Source of the DNA: Rhodospirillales bacterium | GTDB taxonomy: Bacteria; Pseudomonadota; Alphaproteobacteria; Geminicoccales; Geminicoccaceae | DNA: 6,999 bases | Reading direction: 5' to 3' | Assembly (NCBI GenBank): GCA_007131045.1 | Contig: SLRI01000628.1 | Location: 1-6,999 of the forward strand | Shown: piece by piece, positions 1 through 6,999 of the stretch | Layout: every line of letters starts with the position of its first letter | Position numbering within the stretch: position 1 is the first letter of the stretch | Notes under the pieces: generated by a model | What the model saw: the letters and a program-made list of their open reading frames with translations, nothing else | Told to the model about the DNA's origin: nothing | Databases searched by the model: none | Made by a program: the position numbers and the translations under genes

Positions 1-267
1 CGCGGCGAGGATCGCAGCCTGGTCGAGTGCCGGCCGCGCACCGGCCGCACGCACCAGCTGCGGGTGCATCTGGCGGGGCTCGGCCACCCGATCCGGGGCG
101 ACGCGGTCTACGGCACAAAGCGGCCCGGCGAGGGGCTGCTGCTGCACGCCAAATCGCTCGGCCTGCCGCTCTACCCGACCCGCCCGCCGCTGCTGATCGA
201 GGCCGCCTTGCCCGAGCGCTTCGCCGCCGCGCTGGCCGGGCTCGAGATGCCGCCGGCCGGCCTCTAG
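1..267 (+). CDS. RluA-family pseudouridine synthase, C-terminal part (5' end outside window)
   Basis: The reading frame is open from the first base and ends at TAG 265-267, leaving 88 residues. The visible part carries the conserved C-terminal RluA/RluC/RluD signature: TGRTHQLRVHLA, then LGHPIRGDAVYG, then a LLLHAKSLGLP stretch and the usual closing segment. Members of this family isomerise specific uridines in 23S rRNA or tRNA to pseudouridine in the cytoplasm. The catalytic Asp (in the family HRLD motif) and any N-terminal S4 domain lie upstream of the window, so the exact specificity (RluA, RluC, RluD or other) cannot be decided. The C-terminus is of normal type and does not look truncated. 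The gene is convergent with the VapC toxin gene: the two stop codons lie inside the same CTAG (264-267), so the genes overlap by 4 bp with no room for a dedicated terminator. Confidence 0.93.
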   Translation, partial: RGEDRSLVECRPRTGRTHQLRVHLAGLGHPIRGDAVYGTKRPGEGLLLHAKSLGLPLYPTRPPLLIEAALPERFAAALAGLEMPPAGL

Positions 268-689
268 CCGATCAGCTCGTCCAGAAGATCGACCCGCACG
301 AACAGCTGCGGGTGATGCTCCAGGGCCTCGAGCAGCGTCCGGTCGGCGGTGAGCAGCTGCAGATTGCGCTCGACGGCGAGCGCCAGATAGAGGCAGTCCT
401 CGATCGGCCGGTCGATGTCGACGGCGATATCGAAGGCCTGGGCCACGAGCTGGCTGTCGGCGACCCAGCTGATCGGCAACAGGCGCAGATCGGCGAGCGC
501 GTCGGCCGCCTGCTCGCGGTCGAGCTCGCCGCGACGGAGCCGATGCGCCAGCACCTGGGCGCATTCGGCCGCCAGCCATTCCGGTGCCTGCAGGGCGTGG
601 CGGTCGATCACGGCGAGCGCTTTTTCGCTGTCCGCCTCGGGCAGCAGGCATTTGAGCGCGATGGTGGGGTCGATGACGAGGCTCTGCAT
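264..689 (-). CDS. vapC: PIN-domain ribonuclease toxin, VapC family
   Basis: The 141-residue protein has the size and layout of a single PIN domain. The acidic residues expected to bind metal are all present: D7 (VIDPTIALKCLLPE, equivalent to the common VIDASVALKW), E42 (WLAAECAQVL), D98 (RPIEDCLYLALA) and D116 (LLTADRTL). VapC toxins are Mg2+/Mn2+-dependent endoribonucleases that usually cut initiator tRNA, other tRNAs or rRNA; the target here cannot be read from sequence. The P-T after the first catalytic Asp, instead of A-S, is a small deviation. The ATG at 689 is chosen because it gives the standard PIN N-terminus; it lies 5 nt after the antitoxin stop, and GAAGG inside the antitoxin's last codons can serve as ribosome-binding site. 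Toxin translation is therefore probably coupled to antitoxin translation. The intact acidic set suggests an active enzyme. Confidence 0.9.
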   Translation of the reverse strand: MQSLVIDPTIALKCLLPEADSEKALAVIDRHALQAPEWLAAECAQVLAHRLRRGELDREQAADALADLRLLPISWVADSQLVAQAFDIAVDIDRPIEDCLYLALAVERNLQLLTADRTLLEALEHHPQLFVRVDLLDELIG

Positions 690-694
690 GGCGC

Positions 695-952
695 TCAACC
701 TTCCGCTGCGGGCCGGCCCGCTCGCGCCTGGCGGACGAGCTCGGCACTGTCGCTGAAGGTTTCGCCCGCTGCCGGCTTGCGGCCGGCCATGGCGAGCCGC
801 AGCCGCTCGGTGATGCCGTCGCGCGACGGCAGGACGGCGGCTTCGAGGATTTTCCGGGCTTCCTGCTCCATCGAGTGACCGGATGCGGCGGCCCGGGTCT
901 TGAGGCCTTGAACGACCGCCGCATCGAGGCGGCGAATGGTGATCTGGGTCAT
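695..952 (-). CDS. vapB: Ribbon-helix-helix antitoxin, FitA/VapB-like, partner of the downstream VapC
   Basis: The 85-residue protein starts MTQITIRRLDAAVVQGLKTR, a short DNA-contacting beta strand followed by helix 1, then SGHSMEQEARKILEAAV as helix 2. This matches the Arc-type ribbon-helix-helix fold of FitA-like antitoxins (family hallmark: IR.L followed by LK.RA...G.S.E.E.R.IL). The C-terminal part, with DSAELVRQARAGRP near residues 68-81, resembles the tail by which such antitoxins mask the PIN active site. The family role is to dimerise, bind an operator in its own promoter and neutralise the toxin. ATG 952 is preferred over an upstream in-frame ATG (1033) because homology begins there and GGAGAAG stands 6 nt before it. 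The gene is first in a two-gene operon with vapC and is divergent from atpH. The symbol is by family; fitA would be an equally fair name. Confidence 0.85.
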   Translation of the reverse strand: MTQITIRRLDAAVVQGLKTRAAASGHSMEQEARKILEAAVLPSRDGITERLRLAMAGRKPAAGETFSDSAELVRQARAGRPAAEG

Positions 953-987
953 CGTCGGCTTCTCCGGCGAGGCACGGATGAGGTGGT

Positions 988-1027
988 TGCATGCACTGAC
1001 AGCATAGATGGTGACGGGCGGGTCGAA
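988..1027 (-). promoter_or_regulatory. Candidate antitoxin-toxin promoter with overlapping palindromic operator
   Basis: On the minus strand a TTCGAC (plus 1022-1027) lies 15 nt before a TATGCT (plus 1001-1006), a weak sigma70-like pair with short spacing. Immediately downstream, at the expected start of transcription, is the perfect 8-bp palindrome TGCATGCA (988-995), about 36 bp before the antitoxin ATG. Ribbon-helix-helix antitoxins repress their own operons by binding palindromes at this kind of position, so this is the best operator candidate. The assignment is by eye; either hexamer could be chance. Confidence 0.3.
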
Positions 1028-1088
1028 GGGCAATCGGCGGCGGCTCGGCCTGCGACGGCATGGCGTCGCCCTGGCGGGCTTGGTGCGC

Positions 1089-1115
1089 TTGCCGATGCCG
1101 ATTCCTTGTGTTAAT
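1089..1115 (+). promoter_or_regulatory. Weak candidate promoter for the atp operon
   Basis: TTGCCG (1089-1094) matches four of six bases of the TTGACA consensus in order, and GTTAAT (1110-1115) matches four of six bases of TATAAT, but the spacer is only 15 nt. It lies in the least GC-rich part of the intergenic region, about 130 bp before the atpH start, and would leave a leader of roughly 125 nt. Alphaproteobacterial housekeeping promoters are often poor matches to the E. coli consensus, so this is only a suggestion. Confidence 0.2.
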
Positions 1116-1117
1116 CG

Positions 1118-1216
1118 CCACTCGCTTTCGTCGGCCCGGGCGTGCGCGCGACACGGCGCGTGGATGTCGGTCGGCGAGTGGAAAGTAAGCCACGCCGTGC
1201 GGTCCTCCGGCCGACG
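1118..1216 (+). promoter_or_regulatory. Possible structured leader upstream of atpH
   Basis: Three long-range complementary pairs are visible: CCACTCGC (1118-1125) with GCGAGTGG (1174-1181), perfect 8 bp; CACGGCGCGTGG (1152-1163) with CCACGCCGTG (1190-1199), 10 bp with a 2-nt bulge; and CGTCGGCC (1129-1136) with GGCCGACG (1209-1216), perfect 8 bp. The first two cross, so they exclude each other or form a pseudoknot. The pairing is seen directly, but at this GC content chance pairing is common, and no known riboswitch or leader motif is recognised. Confidence 0.25.
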
Positions 1217-1234
1217 CGGCCTTCGCGATTAGCC

Positions 1235-1240
1235 GGGGAA
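1235..1240 (+). promoter_or_regulatory. Ribosome-binding site supporting the GTG start of atpH
   Basis: GGGGAA stands 6 nt before the GTG at 1247-1249. No other start codon with a plausible Shine-Dalgarno sequence lies near the point where delta-subunit homology begins, so this site decides the start. The match to the anti-SD core is moderate and partly relies on G-U pairs. Confidence 0.55.
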
Positions 1241-1246
1241 ACACGA

Positions 1247-1834
1247 GTGCCCGCGACATCCGCCACCGCGACGGGCTTGGCTCAGCGCTACGCCACGGCG
1301 TTGTTCGATCTGGCCAGGCAAGACGAGAAGCTGGATCGGGTCGCCGAGGATCTCGGCGGGCTGGTCGGCTTGATGGACGAGAGCCGCGACCTCCGGCGTC
1401 TGGTCGAGAGCCCGGTGATCACCCGCGCCGACCAGCGCGGCGGCATTCTCGCCGTGGCGGACAGGGCCGGGGTCGACCCCCTGACCCGCAAGTTCCTCGG
1501 CCTCTTGGCCGAGCATCGCCGGCTGTTCGCGCTGCCCGGCATCGCCAAGGCCTTCACCGCCATGCTCGCCGCGCACAAGGGCGAGGTCGCGGCCGAGGTC
1601 GTCTCGGCGGTGCCGCTCGGCGATGCCGAGCTCGAGACGTTGAAGAAGTCGATCGCGTCCTTCGTCGGCCAGGCGGTCACCGTCGAGACGCGCGTCGATC
1701 CGGCGCTTTTGGGCGGTGTCGTGGTGCGCGTCGGCTCGCGGATGCTCGACGCCTCGCTGCGGACCAAGCTGATGCAGCTGGAATTGGCCCTCAAGGGCCG
1801 TCGGCCGGGCGCCGCCGCGCCGGCCTCGCGATAA
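1247..1834 (+). CDS. atpH: F1F0 ATP synthase delta subunit (F1 stator connector)
   Basis: The 195-residue protein is the delta/OSCP subunit, which ties the top of the F1 head to the peripheral b-subunit stalk and so holds alpha3beta3 still during rotary catalysis. The N-terminal helical domain starts with the family motif LAQRYATALFDLA (residues 11-23). The C-terminal signature LLGGVVVRVGSRMLDASLR (154-172) is the diagnostic delta-subunit motif. The GTG at 1247 is chosen because it places the conserved QRYA motif about 12 residues in, as usual, and has GGGGAA in front. An ATG at 1142 would add 35 Arg-rich residues without family counterpart. The tail after the signature ends in about 15 basic, Ala/Pro-rich residues (KGRRPGAAAPASR), slightly longer than usual. 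It is first in the operon, 15 nt before atpA. Confidence 0.95.
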   Translation: MPATSATATGLAQRYATALFDLARQDEKLDRVAEDLGGLVGLMDESRDLRRLVESPVITRADQRGGILAVADRAGVDPLTRKFLGLLAEHRRLFALPGIAKAFTAMLAAHKGEVAAEVVSAVPLGDAELETLKKSIASFVGQAVTVETRVDPALLGGVVVRVGSRMLDASLRTKLMQLELALKGRRPGAAAPASR

Positions 1835-1849
1835 GAGAAGGACTGGTTG

Positions 1850-3382
<1,533 letters not shown>

Positions 3383-3394
3383 GCCCGCCCGGCC

Positions 3395-4291
3395 ATGGCC
3401 AGCCTCAAGGACCTCAAGAACCGGATCGCGAGCGTCAAGCAGACGCAGAAGATCACCAGTGCGATGAAGCTGGTCGCTGCCTCCAAGCTGAAGCGGGCGC
3501 AGGAGCAGGCCGAGGCGTCGCGGCCGTTCGCCGAGAAAATGTCGGAGATGCTGGCCAACCTCGCGGCTGGCGTGCGTGACCTGCCGAACGCGCCGGCGCT
3601 CCTGGCCGGCACCGGCAAGGAGGAGACGCATCTGCTGGTGGTCGCCACCTCCGACCGCGGCCTCTGCGGCGGCTTCAACAGCTCGATCGTGCGCGGTGCC
3701 AGGCGGAGGATCGCCGACCTGCAGAACCAGGGCAAGGCGGTCAAGATCATCTGCATCGGCCGCAAGGGCCGCGACATGCTGCGCCGCGAGCACGGCAAGC
3801 TGATCATCGAGTTCATCGACGGTGTCGCCGGGCAGAAGCGGATGGCCTTCGCCGATGCGCAAATGGTGGCCGAGAACCTCGTCGAGCGCTACGAGGCCGG
3901 CGAGTTCGACGTCTGCACGATCGTCTACAACAAGTTCAAGTCCGCCGTGACCCAGATCATGACGGTGCAGCAGCTGGTCCCGGTCGAGCCGCCCGAGATC
4001 GAGGCCGCGCCGGACGAGAAGGCCGGCGAGACGGCGATCTACGAGTTCGAGCCGGACGAGGAGCAGATCCTCTCGGAGCTGTTGCCGCGCAATCTGGCGG
4101 TGCAGATCTTCGGCGCCCTGGTCGAGAACGCGGCCTCCGAGCAGGGGGCGCGGATGGCGGCGATGGACAACGCCACCCGCAATGCCGGTGAAATGATCAA
4201 GAAGCTGACGCTGCAGTACAACCGCCAGCGTCAGGCGCAGATCACCAAGGAACTGATCGAAATCATCTCGGGTGCGGAAGCAGCGGTCTAG
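3395..4291 (+). CDS. atpG: F1F0 ATP synthase gamma subunit (central rotor shaft)
   Basis: The 298-residue protein forms the rotating shaft inside alpha3beta3. The N-terminal helix MASLKDLKNRIASVKQTQKI with SAMKLVAASKL and the long C-terminal helix (about residues 236-294) together make the antiparallel coiled coil of the rotor. The Rossmann-like middle domain begins with LLVVATSDRGLCGGFN (80-95). The C-terminal signature ITKELIEIISGA (283-294) is the standard gamma-subunit motif. A segment of about 15 acidic/Ala/Pro-rich residues (EPPEIEAAPDEKAGE, about 198-212) is the variable loop before the C-terminal helix. The start is only 12 nt after the atpA stop, in a GC-rich gap (gcccgcccggcc) without Shine-Dalgarno sequence, so translation probably depends on ribosomes finishing atpA. 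Confidence 0.97.
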   Translation: MASLKDLKNRIASVKQTQKITSAMKLVAASKLKRAQEQAEASRPFAEKMSEMLANLAAGVRDLPNAPALLAGTGKEETHLLVVATSDRGLCGGFNSSIVRGARRRIADLQNQGKAVKIICIGRKGRDMLRREHGKLIIEFIDGVAGQKRMAFADAQMVAENLVERYEAGEFDVCTIVYNKFKSAVTQIMTVQQLVPVEPPEIEAAPDEKAGETAIYEFEPDEEQILSELLPRNLAVQIFGALVENAASEQGARMAAMDNATRNAGEMIKKLTLQYNRQRQAQITKELIEIISGAEAAV

Positions 4292-4292
4292 C

Positions 4293-4333
4293 ATGACCGC
4301 CGCCCGCACGCCGCTGATACTGGGAGCTGGAGC

Positions 4334-4337
<4 letters not shown>
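4293..4337 (+). CDS. Possible 14-codon mini-ORF coupling atpG to atpD
   Basis: An ATG one nucleotide after the atpG stop opens a frame of 14 codons (MTAARTPLILGAGA) that fills the whole atpG-atpD gap. Its TGA (4335-4337) overlaps the atpD start as ATGA (4334-4337). The layout would let ribosomes leaving atpG re-engage and pass to atpD by stop-start coupling. The peptide matches nothing I know and there is no independent proof of translation; in 42 nt such a frame can arise by chance, and GGGAG inside it already offers atpD its own ribosome-binding site. Confidence 0.25.
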
Positions 4338-5779
<1,442 letters not shown>

Positions 5780-5783
5780 GCCG

Positions 5784-6233
5784 ATGGCAGAGGCAGCGGG
5801 CGGCCCAGCGAGCGGCAAGGTTGCGTTCGAGCTCGTCTCGCCCGAAAGGGTGCTGGCGAGCCTCGAGGCCGACATGGTGGTGGTGCCGGGCGAGGAGGGC
5901 GATTTCGGCGTGCTGGCCGACCACGCGCCGGTCCTCTCGCTGGTCCGGCCCGGGGTGATCGAGATCTACGACGGCAACTCTGTCAGCCGGCGGATCTTCA
6001 TCGAAGGCGGCTTCGCCGAGGTCAACCCCAAGGGCCTGATCGTCCTGGCCGAGGCCGCAACCCCGCTGCCCGAGCTCTCGCTCGACCGGGCGAAAGAGCT
6101 ACTGCGCAACGCCGAGGACGACCTCGAGGACGCCCGCGAGCCGAGCGAGAGCGAGCGCGAGAAGCTCGAGCGCGTGATCGAGGTCGCCAAGCTGCGGGTC
6201 GAGGCCCTCGAGACCCACGGCGGCGCCGTCTAG
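5784..6233 (+). CDS. atpC: F1F0 ATP synthase epsilon subunit
   Basis: The 149-residue protein is the epsilon subunit of the rotor foot, which binds gamma and the c-ring and can inhibit hydrolysis through its C-terminal helices. The N-terminal beta-sandwich domain is clear: VAFELVSPERVLAS (13-26), VPGEEGDFGVLADHAPVLSLVRPGVI (split at 34-46 and 47-59) and IFIEGGFAEVNPKGLIVLAE (71-90). The C-terminal helical hairpin (about 98-143) is rich in Glu/Arg/Leu, interrupted by a REPSESE turn. An N-terminal lead of about 10 Ala/Gly residues makes it slightly longer than many homologues. It starts 4 nt after the atpD stop without a well-placed Shine-Dalgarno sequence, so it is likely translated by coupling to atpD. 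Its TAG stop includes the TA at the left edge of the palindromic element at 6230-6356. Confidence 0.96.
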   Translation: MAEAAGGPASGKVAFELVSPERVLASLEADMVVVPGEEGDFGVLADHAPVLSLVRPGVIEIYDGNSVSRRIFIEGGFAEVNPKGLIVLAEAATPLPELSLDRAKELLRNAEDDLEDAREPSESEREKLERVIEVAKLRVEALETHGGAV

Positions 6234-6356
6234 AGCCCTTTCATGCTGACCGTATACTTCGTCAGGCTGCGGCCGATCGGTGCTCACGCAGGTAGACTGC
6301 GCTCCGCTCCAATCGCCTTGCCTTCCTCGTCTCCGGCCACCCTGAAAGGGCTCTAG
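6230..6356. mobile_element. TA-flanked palindromic element (MITE-like), between atpC and soxG
   Basis: The ends CTAGAGCCCTTTCA (6230-6243) and TGAAAGGGCTCTAG (6343-6356) are perfect 14-bp inverted repeats. The interior is roughly symmetric about the same centre (about 6293-6294): CGCAG (6287-6291) pairs with CTGCG (6297-6301) around a GTAGA loop, GATCGGTGC (6275-6283) pairs at 7 of 9 with GCTCCAATC (6306-6314), and AGGC (6264-6267) with GCCT (6320-6323). A local CTGAC/GTCAG hairpin (6246-6265) decorates the left arm. There is no ORF of note. If TA (6231-6232 and 6354-6355) is a target duplication, the element proper is 121 bp (6233-6353) with 11-bp ends, inserted in CTAG. That pattern is known for IS630/Tc1-type transposition and its MITEs, but no transposase is present to confirm it. 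The folded RNA could also terminate or stabilise both convergent transcripts; no T-rich tract marks it as a classic intrinsic terminator. Confidence 0.6.
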
Positions 6357-6874
6357 GCGACCTTGAACTCCCGCCCCGCCTCGGCGAGCAGGCGGCGGAC
6401 GTAAGGGGCGAACGAGCGGTTCGTCAGCAGCCGGAAACGCGTTTCCTCGAGACAATCGAGGATGATCTCGGCCTTGCCGAAGACCGTCCGGGTCGCCTGG
6501 TCCGGCGCGAATTCGCGGGCGTGCAGATCGAGCGGGCAGGCGGCGGCCAGGGTGTCGCGCAGGGCGCTGCCCCTGAGCTCGATGGCGACGAGGCGCGCCG
6601 AGATGTCGACCAATGCATGATGCTGCTCGGCCAGGGCTTCGGCCAGGTTTCGCAGCGTCGCCTCGCGCTCGGCGGGCTCGACGAGGATCAGGAGTTCGTC
6701 CGGCCCGAGGCGGAGCGCCCGGCCGGTGGTGCCGGTGGTCGCCCGGTTGATCCGCTCGGGCAGGGCGAAGCCGAGCGCGGCCCCGGCCTTTTCGGCCACC
6801 GCGGCGTCGCCGCGCAGCAGCAGCTTGCCGAGCGGCACCTCGGGCTCGATGGTCGAGGGCACCGTCTCAGCCAT
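6353..6874 (-). CDS. soxG: Sarcosine oxidase gamma subunit
   Basis: The 173-residue protein fits the gamma subunit of heterotetrameric sarcosine oxidase (SoxBDAG), a cytoplasmic enzyme that oxidises sarcosine to glycine, transferring the methyl carbon to tetrahydrofolate and releasing H2O2. Family features in order: LRLGPDELLILVEP (about 71-84), HHALVDISARLVAIELRGSALRD (split around 105-127), the characteristic CPLDLHAREF with a following TRTVFGKAEIIL, and the C-terminal RFRLLTNRSFAPYVRRLL. SoxG has no known catalytic residues; it has a GcvT-like fold and helps assemble the complex. ATG 6874 is chosen because it overlaps the soxA stop by 8 bp and has GAGG 4 nt upstream; the same frame extends to 6985, but that part is the soxA shadow. 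Its TAG stop includes the right-hand TA of the palindromic element, and the gene converges on atpC. Confidence 0.92.
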   Translation of the reverse strand: MAETVPSTIEPEVPLGKLLLRGDAAVAEKAGAALGFALPERINRATTGTTGRALRLGPDELLILVEPAEREATLRNLAEALAEQHHALVDISARLVAIELRGSALRDTLAAACPLDLHAREFAPDQATRTVFGKAEIILDCLEETRFRLLTNRSFAPYVRRLLAEAGREFKVA

Positions 6875-6999
6875 GCAGCCTCGCATTCTCGGGATCGAAG
6901 AAGACAGGCCTCGTGACCTCGACCGGGACCGGGTCCCGGTCGGGCATCGGGACGTAGAGCGTCTGGCCGTGGCGGCCGTGGCCACCGGCGACCAGGGCC
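6867..6999 (-). CDS. soxA: Sarcosine oxidase alpha subunit, C-terminal end (rest outside window)
   Basis: The minus-strand frame entering from the right edge gives 43 residues, ALVAGGHGRHGQTLYVPMPD and then RDPVPVEVTRPVFFDPENAR LHG, before TGA (plus 6867-6869). This matches the C-terminus of the approximately 1,000-residue SoxA: a GcvT-type terminal domain with a G.TL..PMPDG..V.VEVT.PVF.DPEG.RL.G pattern. SoxA binds NAD+ and carries the folate-binding domain of the complex. The stop overlaps the soxG start in ATGGCTGA, typical of soxBDAG operons, where tight coupling keeps subunits in equal amounts. Nothing can be said of the missing N-terminal domains. Confidence 0.88.
   Translation of the reverse strand, partial: ALVAGGHGRHGQTLYVPMPDRDPVPVEVTRPVFFDPENARLHG

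Larger units (their letters stand above)
953..1246. other. Divergent intergenic region between the antitoxin gene and atpH
   Basis: This 294-bp stretch holds no convincing gene: short open frames crossing it are rich in Arg/Gly/Ala and show no family motif. It must contain the leftward antitoxin promoter and, unless transcription enters from further upstream, the rightward atp promoter. A perfect hairpin, GCGACG-GCATGG-CGTCGC (1052-1069), sits between the two without a T tract. Rightward, a weak pair TTGCCG (1089-1094) and GTTAAT (1110-1115) with 15-nt spacing is the only promoter-like candidate I see. From 1118 to 1216 several complementary segments could give the atpH leader alternative folds (see the separate leader entry). 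Confidence 0.6.

Noticed and set aside
27..878. Plus-strand open frame of 283 codons over the vapC-antitoxin region
   Set aside because: It runs antisense to two genes with clear family motifs, and its protein is low-complexity Arg/Ala/Gly sequence at the start.
1052..1069. Hairpin GCGACG-GCATGG-CGTCGC as a terminator
   Set aside because: It has only 6 bp and no T tract, and it lies upstream of both divergent genes, where no transcript is expected to end.
1008..1232. Small plus-strand open frames in the antitoxin-atpH gap
   Set aside because: No family match, no convincing ribosome-binding site, and they overlap the presumed promoters and leader.
1142..1246. Upstream ATG that would lengthen AtpH by 35 residues
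   Set aside because: The added residues are Arg-rich and have no counterpart in delta subunits; the GTG at 1247 has a ribosome-binding site and the right distance to the QRYA motif.
1847..1849. TTG as atpA start
   Set aside because: It adds a single residue; the adjacent ATG gives the conserved MDIRAAEIS start and better spacing to AAGGA.
6230..6356. Classic intrinsic terminator
   Set aside because: The hairpin potential is strong, but no T-rich run follows it on either strand, the arms are long and imperfect, and the TA/CTAG borders fit an inserted element better.
6875..6985. N-terminal extension of SoxG
   Set aside because: This stretch is the soxA 3' end read in another frame; the extra residues are Arg/Ser rich and the family start fits the ATG at 6874.

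Overview
The window (6,999 bp, GC-rich, few gaps between genes) looks like a chromosomal segment of an alphaproteobacterium, probably Rhodospirillales-like or a near relative. The evidence is the five-gene F1 ATP synthase operon atpH-atpA-atpG-atpD-atpC without atpB/E/F genes (alphaproteobacteria keep the F0 genes at another locus), very high GC at third codon positions, and a neighbouring heterotetrameric sarcosine oxidase locus. No genus can be named from the sequence alone.

Layout. (1) 1-267, plus strand: C-terminal end of an RluA-type rRNA pseudouridine synthase. (2) 264-952, minus strand: a type II toxin-antitoxin pair, a FitA/VapB-like ribbon-helix-helix antitoxin followed by a PIN-domain VapC toxin. 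The toxin ends tail to tail with the pseudouridine synthase, and the two stop codons share one CTAG. (3) 953-1246: a 294-bp divergent intergenic region that should hold the antitoxin and atp promoters plus a potentially structured atpH leader. (4) 1247-6233, plus strand: atpHAGDC (delta, alpha, gamma, beta, epsilon), all intact with their family motifs; gaps are 15, 12, 42 and 4 nt. The 42-nt gap before atpD is filled by a possible 14-codon mini-ORF whose stop overlaps the atpD start. (5) 6230-6356: a near-palindromic element with perfect 14-bp ends, flanked by TA and ending in CTAG on both sides. It lies exactly between the stop codons of atpC and soxG and looks like a small TA-inserting (IS630/Tc1-like) non-coding element. 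(6) 6353-6999, minus strand: soxG and the 3' end of soxA, overlapping by 8 bp.

How the genes work together. The five atp products form the catalytic F1 head (alpha3 beta3), central stalk (gamma, epsilon) and stator connector (delta). Ribosome-binding sites look better before atpA and atpD, the two 3-copy subunits, than before atpG and atpC. SoxA and SoxG are subunits of the enzyme that oxidatively demethylates sarcosine; this locus converges on the atp operon from the right. The toxin-antitoxin module is an accessory unit between housekeeping genes.

The core genes are conventional. The most notable item is the palindromic element at 6230-6356: its inferred insertion into a shared CTAG would have regenerated both stop codons precisely.
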